A DNA stretch of 64,000 nucleotides from Psychrosphaera haliotis (GTDB taxonomy: Bacteria; Pseudomonadota; Gammaproteobacteria; Enterobacterales; Alteromonadaceae): positions 62,001 to 126,000 of the forward strand of contig NZ_BAAAFQ010000004.1 in the NCBI RefSeq assembly GCF_039523615.1, given 5' to 3'. The notes beneath the pieces are model-generated. The model ran no database searches. It was not told the DNA's origin and worked only from the letters and a program-made list of their open reading frames with translations. Each line of letters begins with the position of its first letter. The stretch's first letter is position 1. Of the stretch, positions 1-9,806 are shown one piece after another. Position numbers and translations under genes: made by a program.

Positions 1-648
1 AATTAATTTCAATAGCGCTTGTTGTACACCTTCACCTGATACGTCTCTAGTAATAGAAGGATTATCAGATTTGCGTGATATTTTGTCTATTTCATCAATG
101 TAAACGATACCGCGTTGTGCTTTCTCAACATCGTAGTCACACTTTTGAAGAAGTTTCTGAATAATGTTTTCAACATCTTCACCAACATAACCGGCTTCAG
201 TCAACGTTGTCGCATCAGCCATGGTAAATGGTACATCTAAAAATCGAGCTAACGTTTCCGCTAACAATGTTTTACCACTACCCGTTGGGCCAATAAGCAA
301 TATATTACTTTTACCAAGTTCAACGCCGTCACTGTTACCTGACTCTGCATTACGTAAACGCTTATAATGATTATAAACAGCAACACTTAATACTTTTTTA
401 GCGTGTTTCTGTCCGATAACGTAATCATCTAAGTGGTTACAAATATCTCTTGGTGTCGGCAATGAGTCTGCATCTCTTTTTGGAGAGATTTCTTTAATTT
501 CTTCGCGAATGATGTCATTGCATAAATCAACGCACTCATCACAAACATATACAGAAGGACCCGCAATTAGTTTTTTAACTTCATGCTGGCTCTTGCCGCA
601 AAATGAACAATACAGTAGCTTACTGTCATTTTCTGTAGGTTCTGACAT
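1..648 (-). CDS. clpX: ClpX, ATPase subunit of ClpXP protease (3' end beyond window)
   Basis: This is the N-terminal 216 codons of the AAA+ unfoldase that recognises substrates and feeds them to ClpP in the cytoplasm. The start codon is at 646-648. A four-cysteine zinc-binding domain is visible (C14, C17, C36, C39), followed by the Walker A motif GPTGSGKT at about residue 120 and the Walker B region VYIDEIDKI. The frame is still open at base 1, so the C-terminal half lies outside the window. The gene follows clpP by 81 nt on the same strand, the usual clpP-clpX order. Identification is secure. Confidence 0.97.
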   Translation of the reverse strand, partial: MSEPTENDSKLLYCSFCGKSQHEVKKLIAGPSVYVCDECVDLCNDIIREEIKEISPKRDADSLPTPRDICNHLDDYVIGQKHAKKVLSVAVYNHYKRLRNAESGNSDGVELGKSNILLIGPTGSGKTLLAETLARFLDVPFTMADATTLTEAGYVGEDVENIIQKLLQKCDYDVEKAQRGIVYIDEIDKISRKSDNPSITRDVSGEGVQQALLKLI

Positions 649-729
649 AGAGTCACCTCACTTTGCTAGCTTGACTAACCTAAGGTTAGTCAATAATTTC
701 GTATTAACCCAGTAGGTTAACCAATAAAC

Positions 730-1368
730 TTACTTTAAATCTCTGCGCGTAAGAATTGAGTCAATTAAGCCATATTCTAGTGCGTCTTCTGGCGTTAAGA
801 AATTATCACGATCTGTATCTTTAGCCACTTTTTCAATGTCTTGACCAGAGTGCTCAGCCATTAAACGATTTAATTTTTCTTTAATATATAAAATTTCTTT
901 AGCGTGAATTTCAAAATCAGAAGCTTGACCTTGGAAACCACCTAACGGTTGGTGAATCATGACACGAGAATTAGGTAAGCAGTGACGTTTGCCTTTAGCA
1001 CCACCTGATAATAAGAATGCGCCCATACTTGCAGCTTGACCCATACATACTGTCGCGATATCAGGCTTGATAAAGTTCATCGTATCGTAAATAGATAAAC
1101 CAGCACTAACCGAACCACCTGGAGAGTTGATATAAAGGTAAATGTCTTTATCTGGGTTTTCTGACTCTAAAAACAAAAGCTGAGCACAGATCAAATTCGC
1201 CATTTGATCTTCAACTTGGCCTGTTAAGAAAATGACACGCTCTTTTAAAAGACGTGAAAAAATATCATAAGAACGTTCGCCTTTGGACGTTTGCTCAACG
1301 ACCATTGGAACTAATGCATTGCTTGGCTCTTCAAACCCAGCTGCCACATTACTATTGTGGTTAATCAT
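730..1368 (-). CDS. clpP: ClpP, ATP-dependent protease proteolytic subunit
   Basis: This is the serine peptidase that forms the barrel of ClpXP/ClpAP. At 212 aa it has normal length including the short propeptide. The catalytic triad is readable as Ser114 (GQAASMG), His139 (MIHQPLGG) and Asp188 (TDRDNF). A good RBS (AAGGAAG) precedes the ATG at 1368. The gene lies between tig and clpX on the same strand, but a hairpin just upstream looks like the tig terminator, so clpP-clpX probably has its own promoter or depends on readthrough. Confidence 0.98.
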   Translation of the reverse strand: MINHNSNVAAGFEEPSNALVPMVVEQTSKGERSYDIFSRLLKERVIFLTGQVEDQMANLICAQLLFLESENPDKDIYLYINSPGGSVSAGLSIYDTMNFIKPDIATVCMGQAASMGAFLLSGGAKGKRHCLPNSRVMIHQPLGGFQGQASDFEIHAKEILYIKEKLNRLMAEHSGQDIEKVAKDTDRDNFLTPEDALEYGLIDSILTRRDLK

Positions 1369-1383
1369 AAAACTTCCTTAAAC

Positions 1384-1421
1384 AAAAATGGCTCGACATA
1401 CTTTATGTATATCGAGCCATT
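1384..1421 (-). terminator. Rho-independent terminator after tig
   Basis: On the minus strand a 10-bp stem (AATGGCTCGA with TCGAGCCATT, and additional pairing toward the loop) is followed by a short T run. It sits between tig and clpP and ends close to the clpP RBS, so it may also attenuate readthrough into clpP. Confidence 0.7.
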
Positions 1422-1460
1422 AAATCCTTTATTCAACCCTTAAGTCAATGCGATTTTTAA

Positions 1461-2768
1461 TTATGCTTGCTTAGGGTTCATAATTTCGTCAAAGCTGAAT
1501 GATTTATCTTCAACTTTGGCTTTCTCAAGTAACATTTCAATTGCTTGATCTTCTGTCGCTAAGTTACGGATATTTTCCATTAACTTCTCGTCACCGTAGT
1601 AGTGGTTAACTACTTCTGAAGGATCTTCATAAGCTGATGCTTGAGTTTCAATGATTTCTTTTACTTTTGCATCGTCAGCTTTGATGTCGTTTGTACGAAT
1701 GAATTCGCCAAGTAATAAACCAGTGCGTACACGGTCTTTAGCTTGTTGTTCAAACAACTCAGCAGGAAGCTCAGGCATGTTGCTCGCGTCCATTTGGCCG
1801 CCAAAACGTTGCATAGCTTGTTGACGTAAAGCATTTACTTCTTGGTCAACTAACGCTTTAGGAACTTCTAGTTCGTGAGCTTCTAATAAACCTTTAATAG
1901 CTTGCTCTTTAACTTTAGCTTTAAGCGCTTGGCCTAATTCACGAGTCATGTTGTTTTTAACTTCAGCTTTAAGTGCGTCAACGCCGCCCTCTTCAATGCC
2001 AAACTTAGTTACAAAATCATCATTAAGCTCTGGTAATTCTTGAGCTTCGATTTTGTTGATAGTTACTGCGAACTCAGCTTCTTTACCTTTAAGGTTTTCT
2101 GCATGGTATTCTTCAGGGAATGTAACGTTAACTGTTACTTCTTCGCCTGCTTTTTTACCCATGATGCCGTCTTCAAAACCAGGGATCATACGACCTTGAC
2201 CTAGTTCTAAATCAAAACCTTCAGCTTTTCCGCCTTCAAACTCTTCACCGTCAATTTTACCGATGAAATCGATATTTGCACGATGACCTTCCGCAGCAGC
2301 TGCGTCAGTTTCTGTCCAAGAAGCTTGTTGCTTCTGCAATGTAACCATCATGTTGTCTAGGTCAGCGTCTGTTACTTCAGCAACTGGACGTTCAACAGAG
2401 ATTTTTTCAACATTGTCTAAAGCAACTTCTGGGTATACTTCAAACGTCGCAGTGAATTCTAAGTCTTCACCACGTTTCATATTCTTTGGCTCAAAGAAAG
2501 GCGCGCCCGCTGGGTTTACTTTCTCTTGGATGATGCCTTGGATGTAGTTTTGTTGCATCTGTTCTTGAGCAACTTCTACAAATACTGACTGACCGTAGCG
2601 CTTCTCTAGAACTGAAACTGGAACTTTGCCTTTACGGAAACCATCGATGCGAGTTGTTTTACCAACTTCACGTAAACGTGCTTTAACTTGAGTTTCAACT
2701 GCATCAGCTGGAACAGTGATAGTAATTTTACGCTCTAAACCTTGAGTCGTTTCTAAAGAAACTTGCAT
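1461..2768 (-). CDS. tig: Trigger factor, ribosome-associated chaperone
   Basis: The protein (435 aa) matches trigger factor in length and layout. The N-terminal ribosome-docking domain carries the signature GFRKGK at residues 43-48. A central FKBP-type peptidyl-prolyl isomerase domain follows at roughly residues 150-245, and a long alpha-helical C-terminal chaperone domain completes it. It holds nascent chains at the ribosome exit tunnel and helps proline isomerisation. It is the first gene of the tig-clpP-clpX cluster. The 190-nt stretch upstream, up to the tRNA operon, holds no gene and presumably the promoter. Confidence 0.98.
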   Translation of the reverse strand: MQVSLETTQGLERKITITVPADAVETQVKARLREVGKTTRIDGFRKGKVPVSVLEKRYGQSVFVEVAQEQMQQNYIQGIIQEKVNPAGAPFFEPKNMKRGEDLEFTATFEVYPEVALDNVEKISVERPVAEVTDADLDNMMVTLQKQQASWTETDAAAAEGHRANIDFIGKIDGEEFEGGKAEGFDLELGQGRMIPGFEDGIMGKKAGEEVTVNVTFPEEYHAENLKGKEAEFAVTINKIEAQELPELNDDFVTKFGIEEGGVDALKAEVKNNMTRELGQALKAKVKEQAIKGLLEAHELEVPKALVDQEVNALRQQAMQRFGGQMDASNMPELPAELFEQQAKDRVRTGLLLGEFIRTNDIKADDAKVKEIIETQASAYEDPSEVVNHYYGDEKLMENIRNLATEDQAIEMLLEKAKVEDKSFSFDEIMNPKQA

Positions 2769-2957
2769 GTTCTACCTCAATTAATAAATTTGTGGCCAAT
2801 ACGAAAATCTCGGGCCCAATATTTTTGTTCTTAAAATGACGCGGCATTATAGCTGTGTCTTATTGAATCGTCCACGCAAAAGGGACCAAAATGGGATAAA
2901 TAATGTGCACTTAGGAGAGAAATTTGATTTTTTTTGAATTTGTAACGGAAATAATAA

Positions 2958-3034
2958 TGGTCGGTGTTGCAGGATTCGAACCTGCGACCCCTTCGACCCA
3001 AACGAAGTGCGCTACCAAGCTGCGCTAAACACCG
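2958..3034 (-). tRNA. tRNA-Pro (TGG), copy 2 of the operon
   Basis: A 77-nt cloverleaf can be folded: acceptor CGGTGTT/AACACCG with discriminator A and encoded CCA, anticodon loop TTTGGGT (anticodon TGG) on a CTTCG/CGAAG stem, and T-loop TTCGAAT. The sequence is identical to the first tRNA of the operon at 3362-3438. Confidence 0.97.
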
Positions 3035-3056
3035 ACAATATTATATAAGTAGATAA

Positions 3057-3141
<85 letters not shown>

Positions 3142-3148
3142 AAAAAGA

Positions 3149-3225
3149 TGGGGTGACTGATGGGACTTGAACCCACGACAACCGGAATCACAATCCGGGG
3201 CTCTACCAACTGAGCTACAATCACC
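3149..3225 (-). tRNA. tRNA-His (GTG)
   Basis: The anticodon loop TTGTGAT on a CCGGA/TCCGG stem gives anticodon GTG. The extra G at position -1 typical of tRNA-His pairs with the discriminator C, and CCA is encoded. It is the third gene of the operon. Confidence 0.96.
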
Positions 3226-3251
3226 GCAATATAGACTTGTCAACGAAACAA

Positions 3252-3328
<77 letters not shown>

Positions 3329-3361
3329 ATAACCTACGGGCTACTTCCTCAAAACAAAAAA

Positions 3362-3438
3362 TGGTCGGTGTTGCAGGATTCGAACCTGCGACCCCTTCGA
3401 CCCAAACGAAGTGCGCTACCAAGCTGCGCTAAACACCG
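3362..3438 (-). tRNA. tRNA-Pro (TGG), copy 1 of the operon
   Basis: First tRNA after the promoter. Its 77-nt sequence is identical to the tRNA-Pro at 2958-3034, so the operon reads Pro-Arg-His-Leu-Pro, one Pro gene more than the E. coli argX-hisR-leuT-proM arrangement. Confidence 0.97.
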
Positions 3439-3478
3439 ATTTTCGTTTCGAGAACTTGTTGCCTCGTGACAGGGCGGC

Positions 3479-3507
3479 ATATTACGGACAACCCCCAATT
3501 CAGTCAA
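3479..3507 (-). promoter_or_regulatory. Sigma-70 promoter of the tRNA operon
   Basis: On the minus strand TTGACT (-35, 3502-3507) is separated by exactly 17 nt from TAATAT (-10, 3479-3484), followed by a GC-rich discriminator (GCCGCCC). Such discriminators are typical of stable-RNA promoters under stringent control. It lies about 40 nt before the first tRNA-Pro. The rest of the 280-nt gap to folD holds no gene. Confidence 0.85.
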
Positions 3508-3718
3508 ATACTTTTTTAAAGAATTTATACTGTTTGGTGATTTTTAACCCAACTTGCTATTGTTTCGTTCAATATGGGCTAGTTTAGTATAAAAAACCAT
3601 CCATTTCATAATTAAGTTTTTAATTTATTTTCATTAACCACGTTATTATCAATGAGTTTTTTTCACCAAAGGTTTACAATTACCCTGCAAAATTAACTTC
3701 TACTTATAAGAGTGTTCA

Positions 3719-4573
3719 ATGACTGCCAGACTAATTGATGGTAAAGCCATCGCGCAAACCGTTCGAGATAAAGTAAAAACAGGTGTTAGTGCCCGATTAA
3801 AAGCAAACCGACGAGCTCCAGGACTTGCAGTAGTGCTTGTGGGTCAAGATCCCGCCTCTCAAGTTTACGTTGGGAATAAGAAAAAAGCCTGTGAAGAAGT
3901 AGGCCTTACCTCTAAATCTTTTGACTTACCATCTACAACCACTGAGCAAGAGCTGCTTACATTAATTGATGAGTTAAATTCAGATAATGAAATAGATGGC
4001 ATATTGGTTCAGCTTCCTTTACCTCATGGTTTAAACCCAGAGCGTATATTAGAGCGCATTCATCCTCACAAAGACGTTGATGGCTTTCATCCTTATAACA
4101 TAGGTCGTCTTGCACAACGCGTCCCTGCCCTTCGTCCTTGTACGCCAAAAGGTATAATGACCCTGTTAGACAACACTCATGTTTTTTATAAAGGTAAACA
4201 CGCCGTTATAGTTGGGGCATCAAATATTGTTGGTCGTCCAATGTCATTGGAGCTTTTACTAGCGGGATGTACAACAACAGTGTGTCACAAGTTTACCCAA
4301 GACCTTGAAGCTCAAGTTCGTCAAGCTGATATTTTAGTTGTTGCAGTGGGTAAACCTGAGTTTATTCCTGGCGATTGGGTTAAGCCTGGCGCAATTGTAA
4401 TCGATGTAGGTATAAACCGATTAGCCGATGGTCGTCTTGTTGGGGACATTCAATTTGATGAAGCATTTCAGCGTGCCTCTTGGATTACACCTGTTCCTGG
4501 TGGCGTAGGCCCAATGACGGTTGCATCTTTAGTAGAAAATACACTTGAAGCCTGTGAAAAGTTTCATAGCTAA
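3719..4573 (+). CDS. folD: FolD, methylenetetrahydrofolate dehydrogenase / cyclohydrolase
   Basis: This bifunctional cytosolic enzyme interconverts 5,10-methylene- and 10-formyl-tetrahydrofolate using NADP. At 284 aa it is standard. The catalytic Lys54 sits in the YVGNKKKA motif (Tyr50 four residues before), the QLPLPHGL and DVDGFHP substrate motifs follow, and the Rossmann signature is GASNIVGRP. It is a single gene facing purF, from which a bidirectional terminator separates it. Confidence 0.98.
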   Translation: MTARLIDGKAIAQTVRDKVKTGVSARLKANRRAPGLAVVLVGQDPASQVYVGNKKKACEEVGLTSKSFDLPSTTTEQELLTLIDELNSDNEIDGILVQLPLPHGLNPERILERIHPHKDVDGFHPYNIGRLAQRVPALRPCTPKGIMTLLDNTHVFYKGKHAVIVGASNIVGRPMSLELLLAGCTTTVCHKFTQDLEAQVRQADILVVAVGKPEFIPGDWVKPGAIVIDVGINRLADGRLVGDIQFDEAFQRASWITPVPGGVGPMTVASLVENTLEACEKFHS

Positions 4574-4662
4574 TGTTCGTTTAAGAGGTAATAAACCTAT
4601 TACATCGAACTTTGTGTTTTAGGTTTCTGTTTTAGTTTTGTGTTACCTCCGAACTTTCATTA

Positions 4663-4691
4663 CAAAAAAGCCAGCTAAATGCTGGCTTTTT
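4663..4691. terminator. Bidirectional terminator between folD and purF
   Basis: A stem of GCCAGC/GCTGGC with a five-base loop is flanked by an A run on the left and a T run on the right, so it can terminate both converging genes. Confidence 0.85.
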
Positions 4692-4732
4692 GATTTTAGT
4701 AACTGACTAAGTAAAGAGTTTACTAACGGAAA

Positions 4733-6247
4733 CTAGTTTTCTTCGTTATGCATTTCCAAACCATTTTCTAATGGTTCTGACAATTTACTTTTCGCATTAT
4801 CTTTTCTTGTACTTTCTAATGACTCTAAATACGCCTGGTCAATATCTTTAGTAACATAGTCGCCATCAAATACTGAAGTTTCAAAGGACTCAATGCCAGG
4901 ATTCTGTTCCTTCACTGCAGACTCTAAATCTTCAAGTGACTGATAAATTAATTCATCTGCACCAATAAGTGCCGCAACTTCGTCAGCTTCACGACCATAA
5001 GCAATAAGCTCATTTGGCGAAGGCATATCAATACCATACACATTTGGAAAGCGAATTTCTGGCGCTGCTGAAGCAAAAAATACTTTTTTCGCTCCGGCAT
5101 CTCTAGCCATTTCTATAATTTGCTCTGAAGTTGTACCGCGTACAATGGAGTCATCCACTAGCAAAACATTTTTGCCTTTAAACTCTTCACCAATAGCATT
5201 TAGTTTTCTTCGTACAGACTTTTTACGCTGCGCTTGGCCAGGCATGATAAACGTACGGCCTACATAACGGTTTTTAACGAACCCTTGACGGTAAGGCAAA
5301 TCTAATTCATGCGCAATTTGCAAAGCAATGTCACAACTTGTTTCAGGAATTGGAATAACCACATCAATATCCAATTCTGACCATTCTTTTTTAATTTTAC
5401 GACCTAAGTATGTCCCCATTTTTACGCGTGATGCATAAACAGAAATATCATTTAGTTTTGAGTCTGGACGAGCAAAATAAACATACTCAAAAATACAAGG
5501 AACACATTTAGGGTTAGGGAAACATTGCTGAGTAAACAACTCCCCAGCTTCCGTAATGTAAACAGCTTCACCAGGAGCAACGTCTCTTACCAACTTAAAG
5601 CCATCGATGTCCAAGGCAACGCTTTCAGACGCAACCATGTATTCAACACCTTTATCAGTTTCTCGCTCACCTAATACAAGAGGTCGAATACCGTTCGGAT
5701 CCCTAAACGCCAACATACCGTGGCCAATAATTACGGCAACAACAGCATAAGCACCACGAACATTTTGATGTAATCGTTTAACAGCAGAGAACATATTGTC
5801 TGCCGTTAGCTCCATAAGCTGAGACTCACAAAGCTCATGAGCTAAAATGTTAAGCAAAAGTTCAGAGTCTGAAGTGGTATTAATATGACGACGAGCTTCT
5901 TTGAATAAGTGCGCTCGTAATTCAGTCGCGTTGGTTAAGTTGCCATTGTGGGCTAATGAGATGCCAAAAGGAGAGTTTACATAAAATGGCTGAGCTTCTG
6001 CAGAGCTTGAGCTGCCGGCCGTAGGATAACGAACGTGACCTATGCCCATATTTCCTTGTAAACGCTGCATATGGCGTTCTTGGAAGACGTCACGGACTAA
6101 ACCGTTGGCTTTACGAAGTCTAAATTTTCCTTCATCAATGGTCACTATGCCCGCTGCATCTTGACCTCTGTGTTGAAGGACAGTCAGTCCATCATAAATA
6201 ATTTGATTAACCGGTTCTTTGCCAACTATTCCAACAATACCACACAT
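4733..6247 (-). CDS. purF: PurF, amidophosphoribosyltransferase
   Basis: PurF catalyses the first committed step of purine synthesis (PRPP plus glutamine to phosphoribosylamine). The N-terminal Ntn glutaminase domain begins MCGIVGIVG, so Cys2 becomes the nucleophile after Met removal. The C-terminal phosphoribosyltransferase domain has the PRPP motif VLLVDDSIVRGTT near residue 365. At 504 aa it is normal. It lies 13 nt downstream of cvpA, the conserved gammaproteobacterial pair. I see no clear PurR box upstream of cvpA. Confidence 0.98.
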   Translation of the reverse strand: MCGIVGIVGKEPVNQIIYDGLTVLQHRGQDAAGIVTIDEGKFRLRKANGLVRDVFQERHMQRLQGNMGIGHVRYPTAGSSSSAEAQPFYVNSPFGISLAHNGNLTNATELRAHLFKEARRHINTTSDSELLLNILAHELCESQLMELTADNMFSAVKRLHQNVRGAYAVVAVIIGHGMLAFRDPNGIRPLVLGERETDKGVEYMVASESVALDIDGFKLVRDVAPGEAVYITEAGELFTQQCFPNPKCVPCIFEYVYFARPDSKLNDISVYASRVKMGTYLGRKIKKEWSELDIDVVIPIPETSCDIALQIAHELDLPYRQGFVKNRYVGRTFIMPGQAQRKKSVRRKLNAIGEEFKGKNVLLVDDSIVRGTTSEQIIEMARDAGAKKVFFASAAPEIRFPNVYGIDMPSPNELIAYGREADEVAALIGADELIYQSLEDLESAVKEQNPGIESFETSVFDGDYVTKDIDQAYLESLESTRKDNAKSKLSEPLENGLEMHNEEN

Positions 6248-6260
6248 GATACGTTCTCCA

Positions 6261-6752
6261 TCAAGGTTGTGTAGAGAGTAAACTTGAGTTTTCTTTTAAC
6301 AATTCAAAAAACCATTCAACGATAAAGGCGAATTCAGGTATGAGAATTGAGTTTTGCCACCAAAGCGAGTCACTCGAGGGCGTCAGTGTATCTAAAAAGA
6401 GTAATGTAGCTGCAACGATAAGCGCACCTCTTAGGCCGCCAAATATCATTCCAAGCATTTTATCTGTACCGGTTAAACCGGTAAATTGGACTATTTCAGA
6501 GAGTATATGATTAACCATCGCACCTAAAATAAGTGTGATAATAAAGAGAATAGCAATGGCAGAGCCATTTCGAACCATTTCTTTTTCGATGCCGGTTAAG
6601 TAAGAAGCTAGATACGGGTAAAATTGGCTGGCCACAAAAAAGGCCGCGACCCAAACAGCCAGAGACACTGACTCTTTCACGAAACCTCGCACCAAACTAA
6701 CCAATGATGAGATCGCAATAATTGCAATAATTGCGTAATCAATCCATACCAT
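6261..6752 (-). CDS. cvpA: CvpA family inner-membrane protein
   Basis: This 163-aa protein has about four hydrophobic segments and the family start MVWIDYAII. That is why I place the start at 6752 rather than at a GTG six codons upstream. In E. coli cvpA is needed for colicin V production and is co-transcribed with purF, but its molecular role is unclear. It sits between dedD and purF in the conserved order. Confidence 0.93.
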   Translation of the reverse strand: MVWIDYAIIAIIAISSLVSLVRGFVKESVSLAVWVAAFFVASQFYPYLASYLTGIEKEMVRNGSAIAILFIITLILGAMVNHILSEIVQFTGLTGTDKMLGMIFGGLRGALIVAATLLFLDTLTPSSDSLWWQNSILIPEFAFIVEWFFELLKENSSLLSTQP

Positions 6753-6817
6753 AAAAAACAACTTTTCCACGGGTAATTTTCGGCGCGAAGTCTACCAGAA
6801 CCAGTTTAGTCAGGCTA

Positions 6818-7486
6818 CTAATTTCTAGTATCAAAACGTGTAATCTTACCGACTAAACCATTTATTTCTTTTATTTTAAGCTGGGTTTTCACAAGTATAT
6901 CTTTGTCTTGTTCTGGCCCGACATACACTTTAGACAATACCCCAGCTTGTGTTTTCACCGGCTTTGTATAAGTCTCAATACCTGCTTTACGAAGCGTTTC
7001 GCGCAGTGTCACCACATTTTCTTTATGTTTAAAACTTCCAAGTTGTAATATCCACATTGGTTTCTGAAAGTCATCTTGTATTTTTGTCGTTATTTCTGCT
7101 TTTAGGTCTTCGCTTTGAGTTTTAACTTCTGTTGATGCATTGCTATCTGGGGCAATAATATTTGTTGCCGCAACATTGTTATCATCAGCTTCCGTTTCGT
7201 TACCATTTTCATTCGCTATTGTAGTGCTGGCACTGTTATCAGAAATAGTTTCATCTACAGCAATTTCGTCGCTGTCTGATGGAATATTAGCAATGGCTTC
7301 TTCAACAAGATCAACTGGAAACTCACTTTCACTAGGTTCTTGTTCAAACGCAGGTTTAGCAGGTATTTTTTTAAAGTCCGCTTTGGTTGCTTCCTTTTTG
7401 CCATCTAACAAGTCAGGTAAAAATACGACCCCAGCAATAACTACTATTAACATTCCCAATAGTCGTTGTTTTATCATGTCTGTCAC
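6818..7486 (-). CDS. dedD: DedD-like SPOR-domain protein
   Basis: The protein (222 aa) has a short cytoplasmic start and one N-terminal membrane anchor (about residues 8-24, ending FLPDLLDG). A long low-complexity acidic/Asn-rich linker follows. The C-terminal SPOR domain (about residues 143-220, MWILQLGSF...VYVGP) binds denuded septal peptidoglycan. DedD proteins help cell division. The start codon overlaps the folC stop by 4 nt, which implies translational coupling. Confidence 0.9.
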   Translation of the reverse strand: MTDMIKQRLLGMLIVVIAGVVFLPDLLDGKKEATKADFKKIPAKPAFEQEPSESEFPVDLVEEAIANIPSDSDEIAVDETISDNSASTTIANENGNETEADDNNVAATNIIAPDSNASTEVKTQSEDLKAEITTKIQDDFQKPMWILQLGSFKHKENVVTLRETLRKAGIETYTKPVKTQAGVLSKVYVGPEQDKDILVKTQLKIKEINGLVGKITRFDTRN

Positions 7487-8784
7487 AGTGACCTCTTTTC
7501 TTTGTTATTATTCTTTAAAATATCACACACAGTGTAAAATGATCCGAACCCAAGTAAAAGCTCTTCCTCTTGTTGTTCTTCTTGAGCTTGAGCCCAAGCT
7601 GATTCTACGCTGGAATAGACTGAAACATTTTTTGCACCAAGATCTTCTAGCACCGCTTTAATTGATTCCGCTTTTGCAGCTCTTGGATTAGCTTCTAGTT
7701 CTCCTATATGCCAATGTGAAACGCTTTTTACCATAATGGCTAGCGTCTCTTTAATATCTTTATCCTTCATCATAGCAACAACCGCATGAATACCATTTAT
7801 ATGTTTAAAAGCATCATTGCTGGCTAAAGTATCACTTAAATATGCTATCGCATGTGGGTTGTGTGCAACGTCCACCATTTGTAGAGGTTTGCTACAAAGT
7901 ATTTGCATACGCCCTGGTAATGAGAAGTTTTTGATTACTTTATTTAATAGGCCTTCCGTTAACTTTATATTCAATTCGATTAGAGTTTGAATGGCAGTGG
8001 CTATATTTTGTCTCGGCACAAAGTTGGAGTTTAACTGCTCAAATACCGCCTGTCCTGACTTAAACTGCCAAGTTTTTGGGCACTCTAGCGCTGAAGAGAA
8101 AGTGAAATCACGGCCACTCCACAAAGCCGTCTTGACCTTTAAGTTTGCAGCTTGTTGTTCAATGGTCAATGGTGGATTTTGCTCACCTATGATTGCGGTA
8201 TTATTGGCTTTAAATATCCCGGCCTTTTCAAACGCTATTTTCTCTAATGTATTTCCCAGCCAATCAACGTGGTCGAGTCCGATACTTGTAATAACAGAAA
8301 TATCCTGTTGTAGAATATTCGTTGAGTCTAAACGACCACCTAAACCAACTTCTACCAAGACAAAATCTAATTTATGCTGTTGAAACAATTTAAACGCGGC
8401 AAGGGTAGAAAACTCAAAGTAAGTTAACGACGTATTACCTTTGTGCAGCTCTACAAAGTCAAAAGCGCTGATGTGGTCAGAGTCTGCTAATAACTCGCCA
8501 TTTACGCGCACTCTTTCATTATATGTAAACAAATGGGGGGAGCTGAAAACACCAACTGAATAACCTAGTTCAATTAAGGCTAGTTCTATAAAGCGTATGG
8601 TCGTGCCTTTGCCGTTCGTACCAGCAACTAACACCGTCTTACCTGCATTGAGGTGGTTAAGCTTTGCTTTATCGGCAACGGATTGAATTCGAGATAACCC
8701 TAATTCTATTTCTGTAGGGTGTTGTTGCTCTAAATAAAAAAGCCAGTCATTAAGAGACTGGCTTTGAAAGATTTCATTACTCAT
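7483..8784 (-). CDS. folC: FolC, dihydrofolate / folylpolyglutamate synthase
   Basis: A Mur-ligase-fold enzyme that adds glutamate to dihydropteroate and folates. The ATP-binding loop AGTNGKGTT is at residues 54-62, followed by SSPHLFTYNERVRVNG and the C-terminal VDVAHNPHA motif. At 433 aa it is normal. It begins directly after accD (no spacer) and overlaps dedD by 4 nt, as in many gammaproteobacteria. Confidence 0.96.
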   Translation of the reverse strand: MSNEIFQSQSLNDWLFYLEQQHPTEIELGLSRIQSVADKAKLNHLNAGKTVLVAGTNGKGTTIRFIELALIELGYSVGVFSSPHLFTYNERVRVNGELLADSDHISAFDFVELHKGNTSLTYFEFSTLAAFKLFQQHKLDFVLVEVGLGGRLDSTNILQQDISVITSIGLDHVDWLGNTLEKIAFEKAGIFKANNTAIIGEQNPPLTIEQQAANLKVKTALWSGRDFTFSSALECPKTWQFKSGQAVFEQLNSNFVPRQNIATAIQTLIELNIKLTEGLLNKVIKNFSLPGRMQILCSKPLQMVDVAHNPHAIAYLSDTLASNDAFKHINGIHAVVAMMKDKDIKETLAIMVKSVSHWHIGELEANPRAAKAESIKAVLEDLGAKNVSVYSSVESAWAQAQEEQQEEELLLGFGSFYTVCDILKNNNKEKRSL

Positions 8785-9657
8785 TTAAGCGGTTCTGTGT
8801 TCTTTTTCCAGTGACGGTAGTTTACACATTTTTGCGAACAATCGTGCAACTGTATTTCGCATTTCTCTGCGATCTACAATCATGTCTATTGCACCATGCT
8901 CTAGTAAAAATTCACTTCTTTGGAAACCTTCTGGAAGTTTCTCTCTTACTGTTTGCTCAATAACTCGAGGGCCTGCAAATCCGATCAACGCTTTAGGCTC
9001 ACCAATATTTACGTCACCTAGCATTGCTAAACTTGCCGAAACACCGCCCATTGTTGGGTCTGTTAATACTGAGATAAATGGTAAACCTTTTTCACTCAAT
9101 TTAGCCAACGCAGCACTTGTTTTTGCCATTTGCATTAATGAGAACAAGGCTTCTTGCATTCTAGCGCCACCAGACGCAGAAAAACAAACTAGTGGAATAT
9201 TTTCATTTATACAAACATTTACCGCTTGCACAAACTTCTCTCCAACCACCGTCGCCATTGAACCACCCATATAGGCAAATTCAAATGATGCCGCAACACA
9301 AGGAACACCTTTTACTCGACCCTTAAGGACAATCATTGCGTCTTTTTCTTTAGTTTGCTTTTGCGCGGCTGAAATTCTGTCTTTATACTTTTTTGTATCT
9401 TTAAATGATAAAACGTCTTGAGGCTCAAGGTCTGCCGCTATTTCGGTTTTTTCACCCGCGTCTAAAAACAGCTCTAAACGTTTACGACCAGTTAAGCGCA
9501 TATGATGATCACATTTAGGGCAAACGCCCTGCTCTTTTTCTAAGTCGTTTTTATATAGAATAGCGTCACAGCTAGTGCATTTAGTCCAAACACCCTCAGG
9601 GATGTTTCGCTTTGTAGAGGTATTTGTCTTTGGTAGAATTTTTTCTATCCAGCTCAT
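8785..9657 (-). CDS. accD: AccD, acetyl-CoA carboxylase carboxyltransferase beta subunit
   Basis: This subunit makes malonyl-CoA for fatty acid synthesis together with AccA. The N-terminal zinc ribbon is clear (C27, C30, C46, C49), followed by the crotonase-like carboxyltransferase domain with SASGGARMQE and DPTMGGVSAS motifs. At 290 aa it has normal length. It is followed immediately by folC. The 149-nt gap to truA holds an AT-rich 8-bp inverted repeat (TTTGTTTG/CAAACAAA) that may be a weak terminator or promoter region. Confidence 0.97.
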   Translation of the reverse strand: MSWIEKILPKTNTSTKRNIPEGVWTKCTSCDAILYKNDLEKEQGVCPKCDHHMRLTGRKRLELFLDAGEKTEIAADLEPQDVLSFKDTKKYKDRISAAQKQTKEKDAMIVLKGRVKGVPCVAASFEFAYMGGSMATVVGEKFVQAVNVCINENIPLVCFSASGGARMQEALFSLMQMAKTSAALAKLSEKGLPFISVLTDPTMGGVSASLAMLGDVNIGEPKALIGFAGPRVIEQTVREKLPEGFQRSEFLLEHGAIDMIVDRREMRNTVARLFAKMCKLPSLEKEHRTA

Positions 9658-9806
9658 TTCATTACTGCCCTATAAAAATTGTCCGCAATATTCTTCTTAA
9701 TGAAAAATCTGGGGCTATTAAAACACAACCTTTATATAAAAACTCGCTTAAACTGGTCTTATTTGTTTGTAAATAGAATAAAAAACAAACAAAACCAACT
9801 CGATAT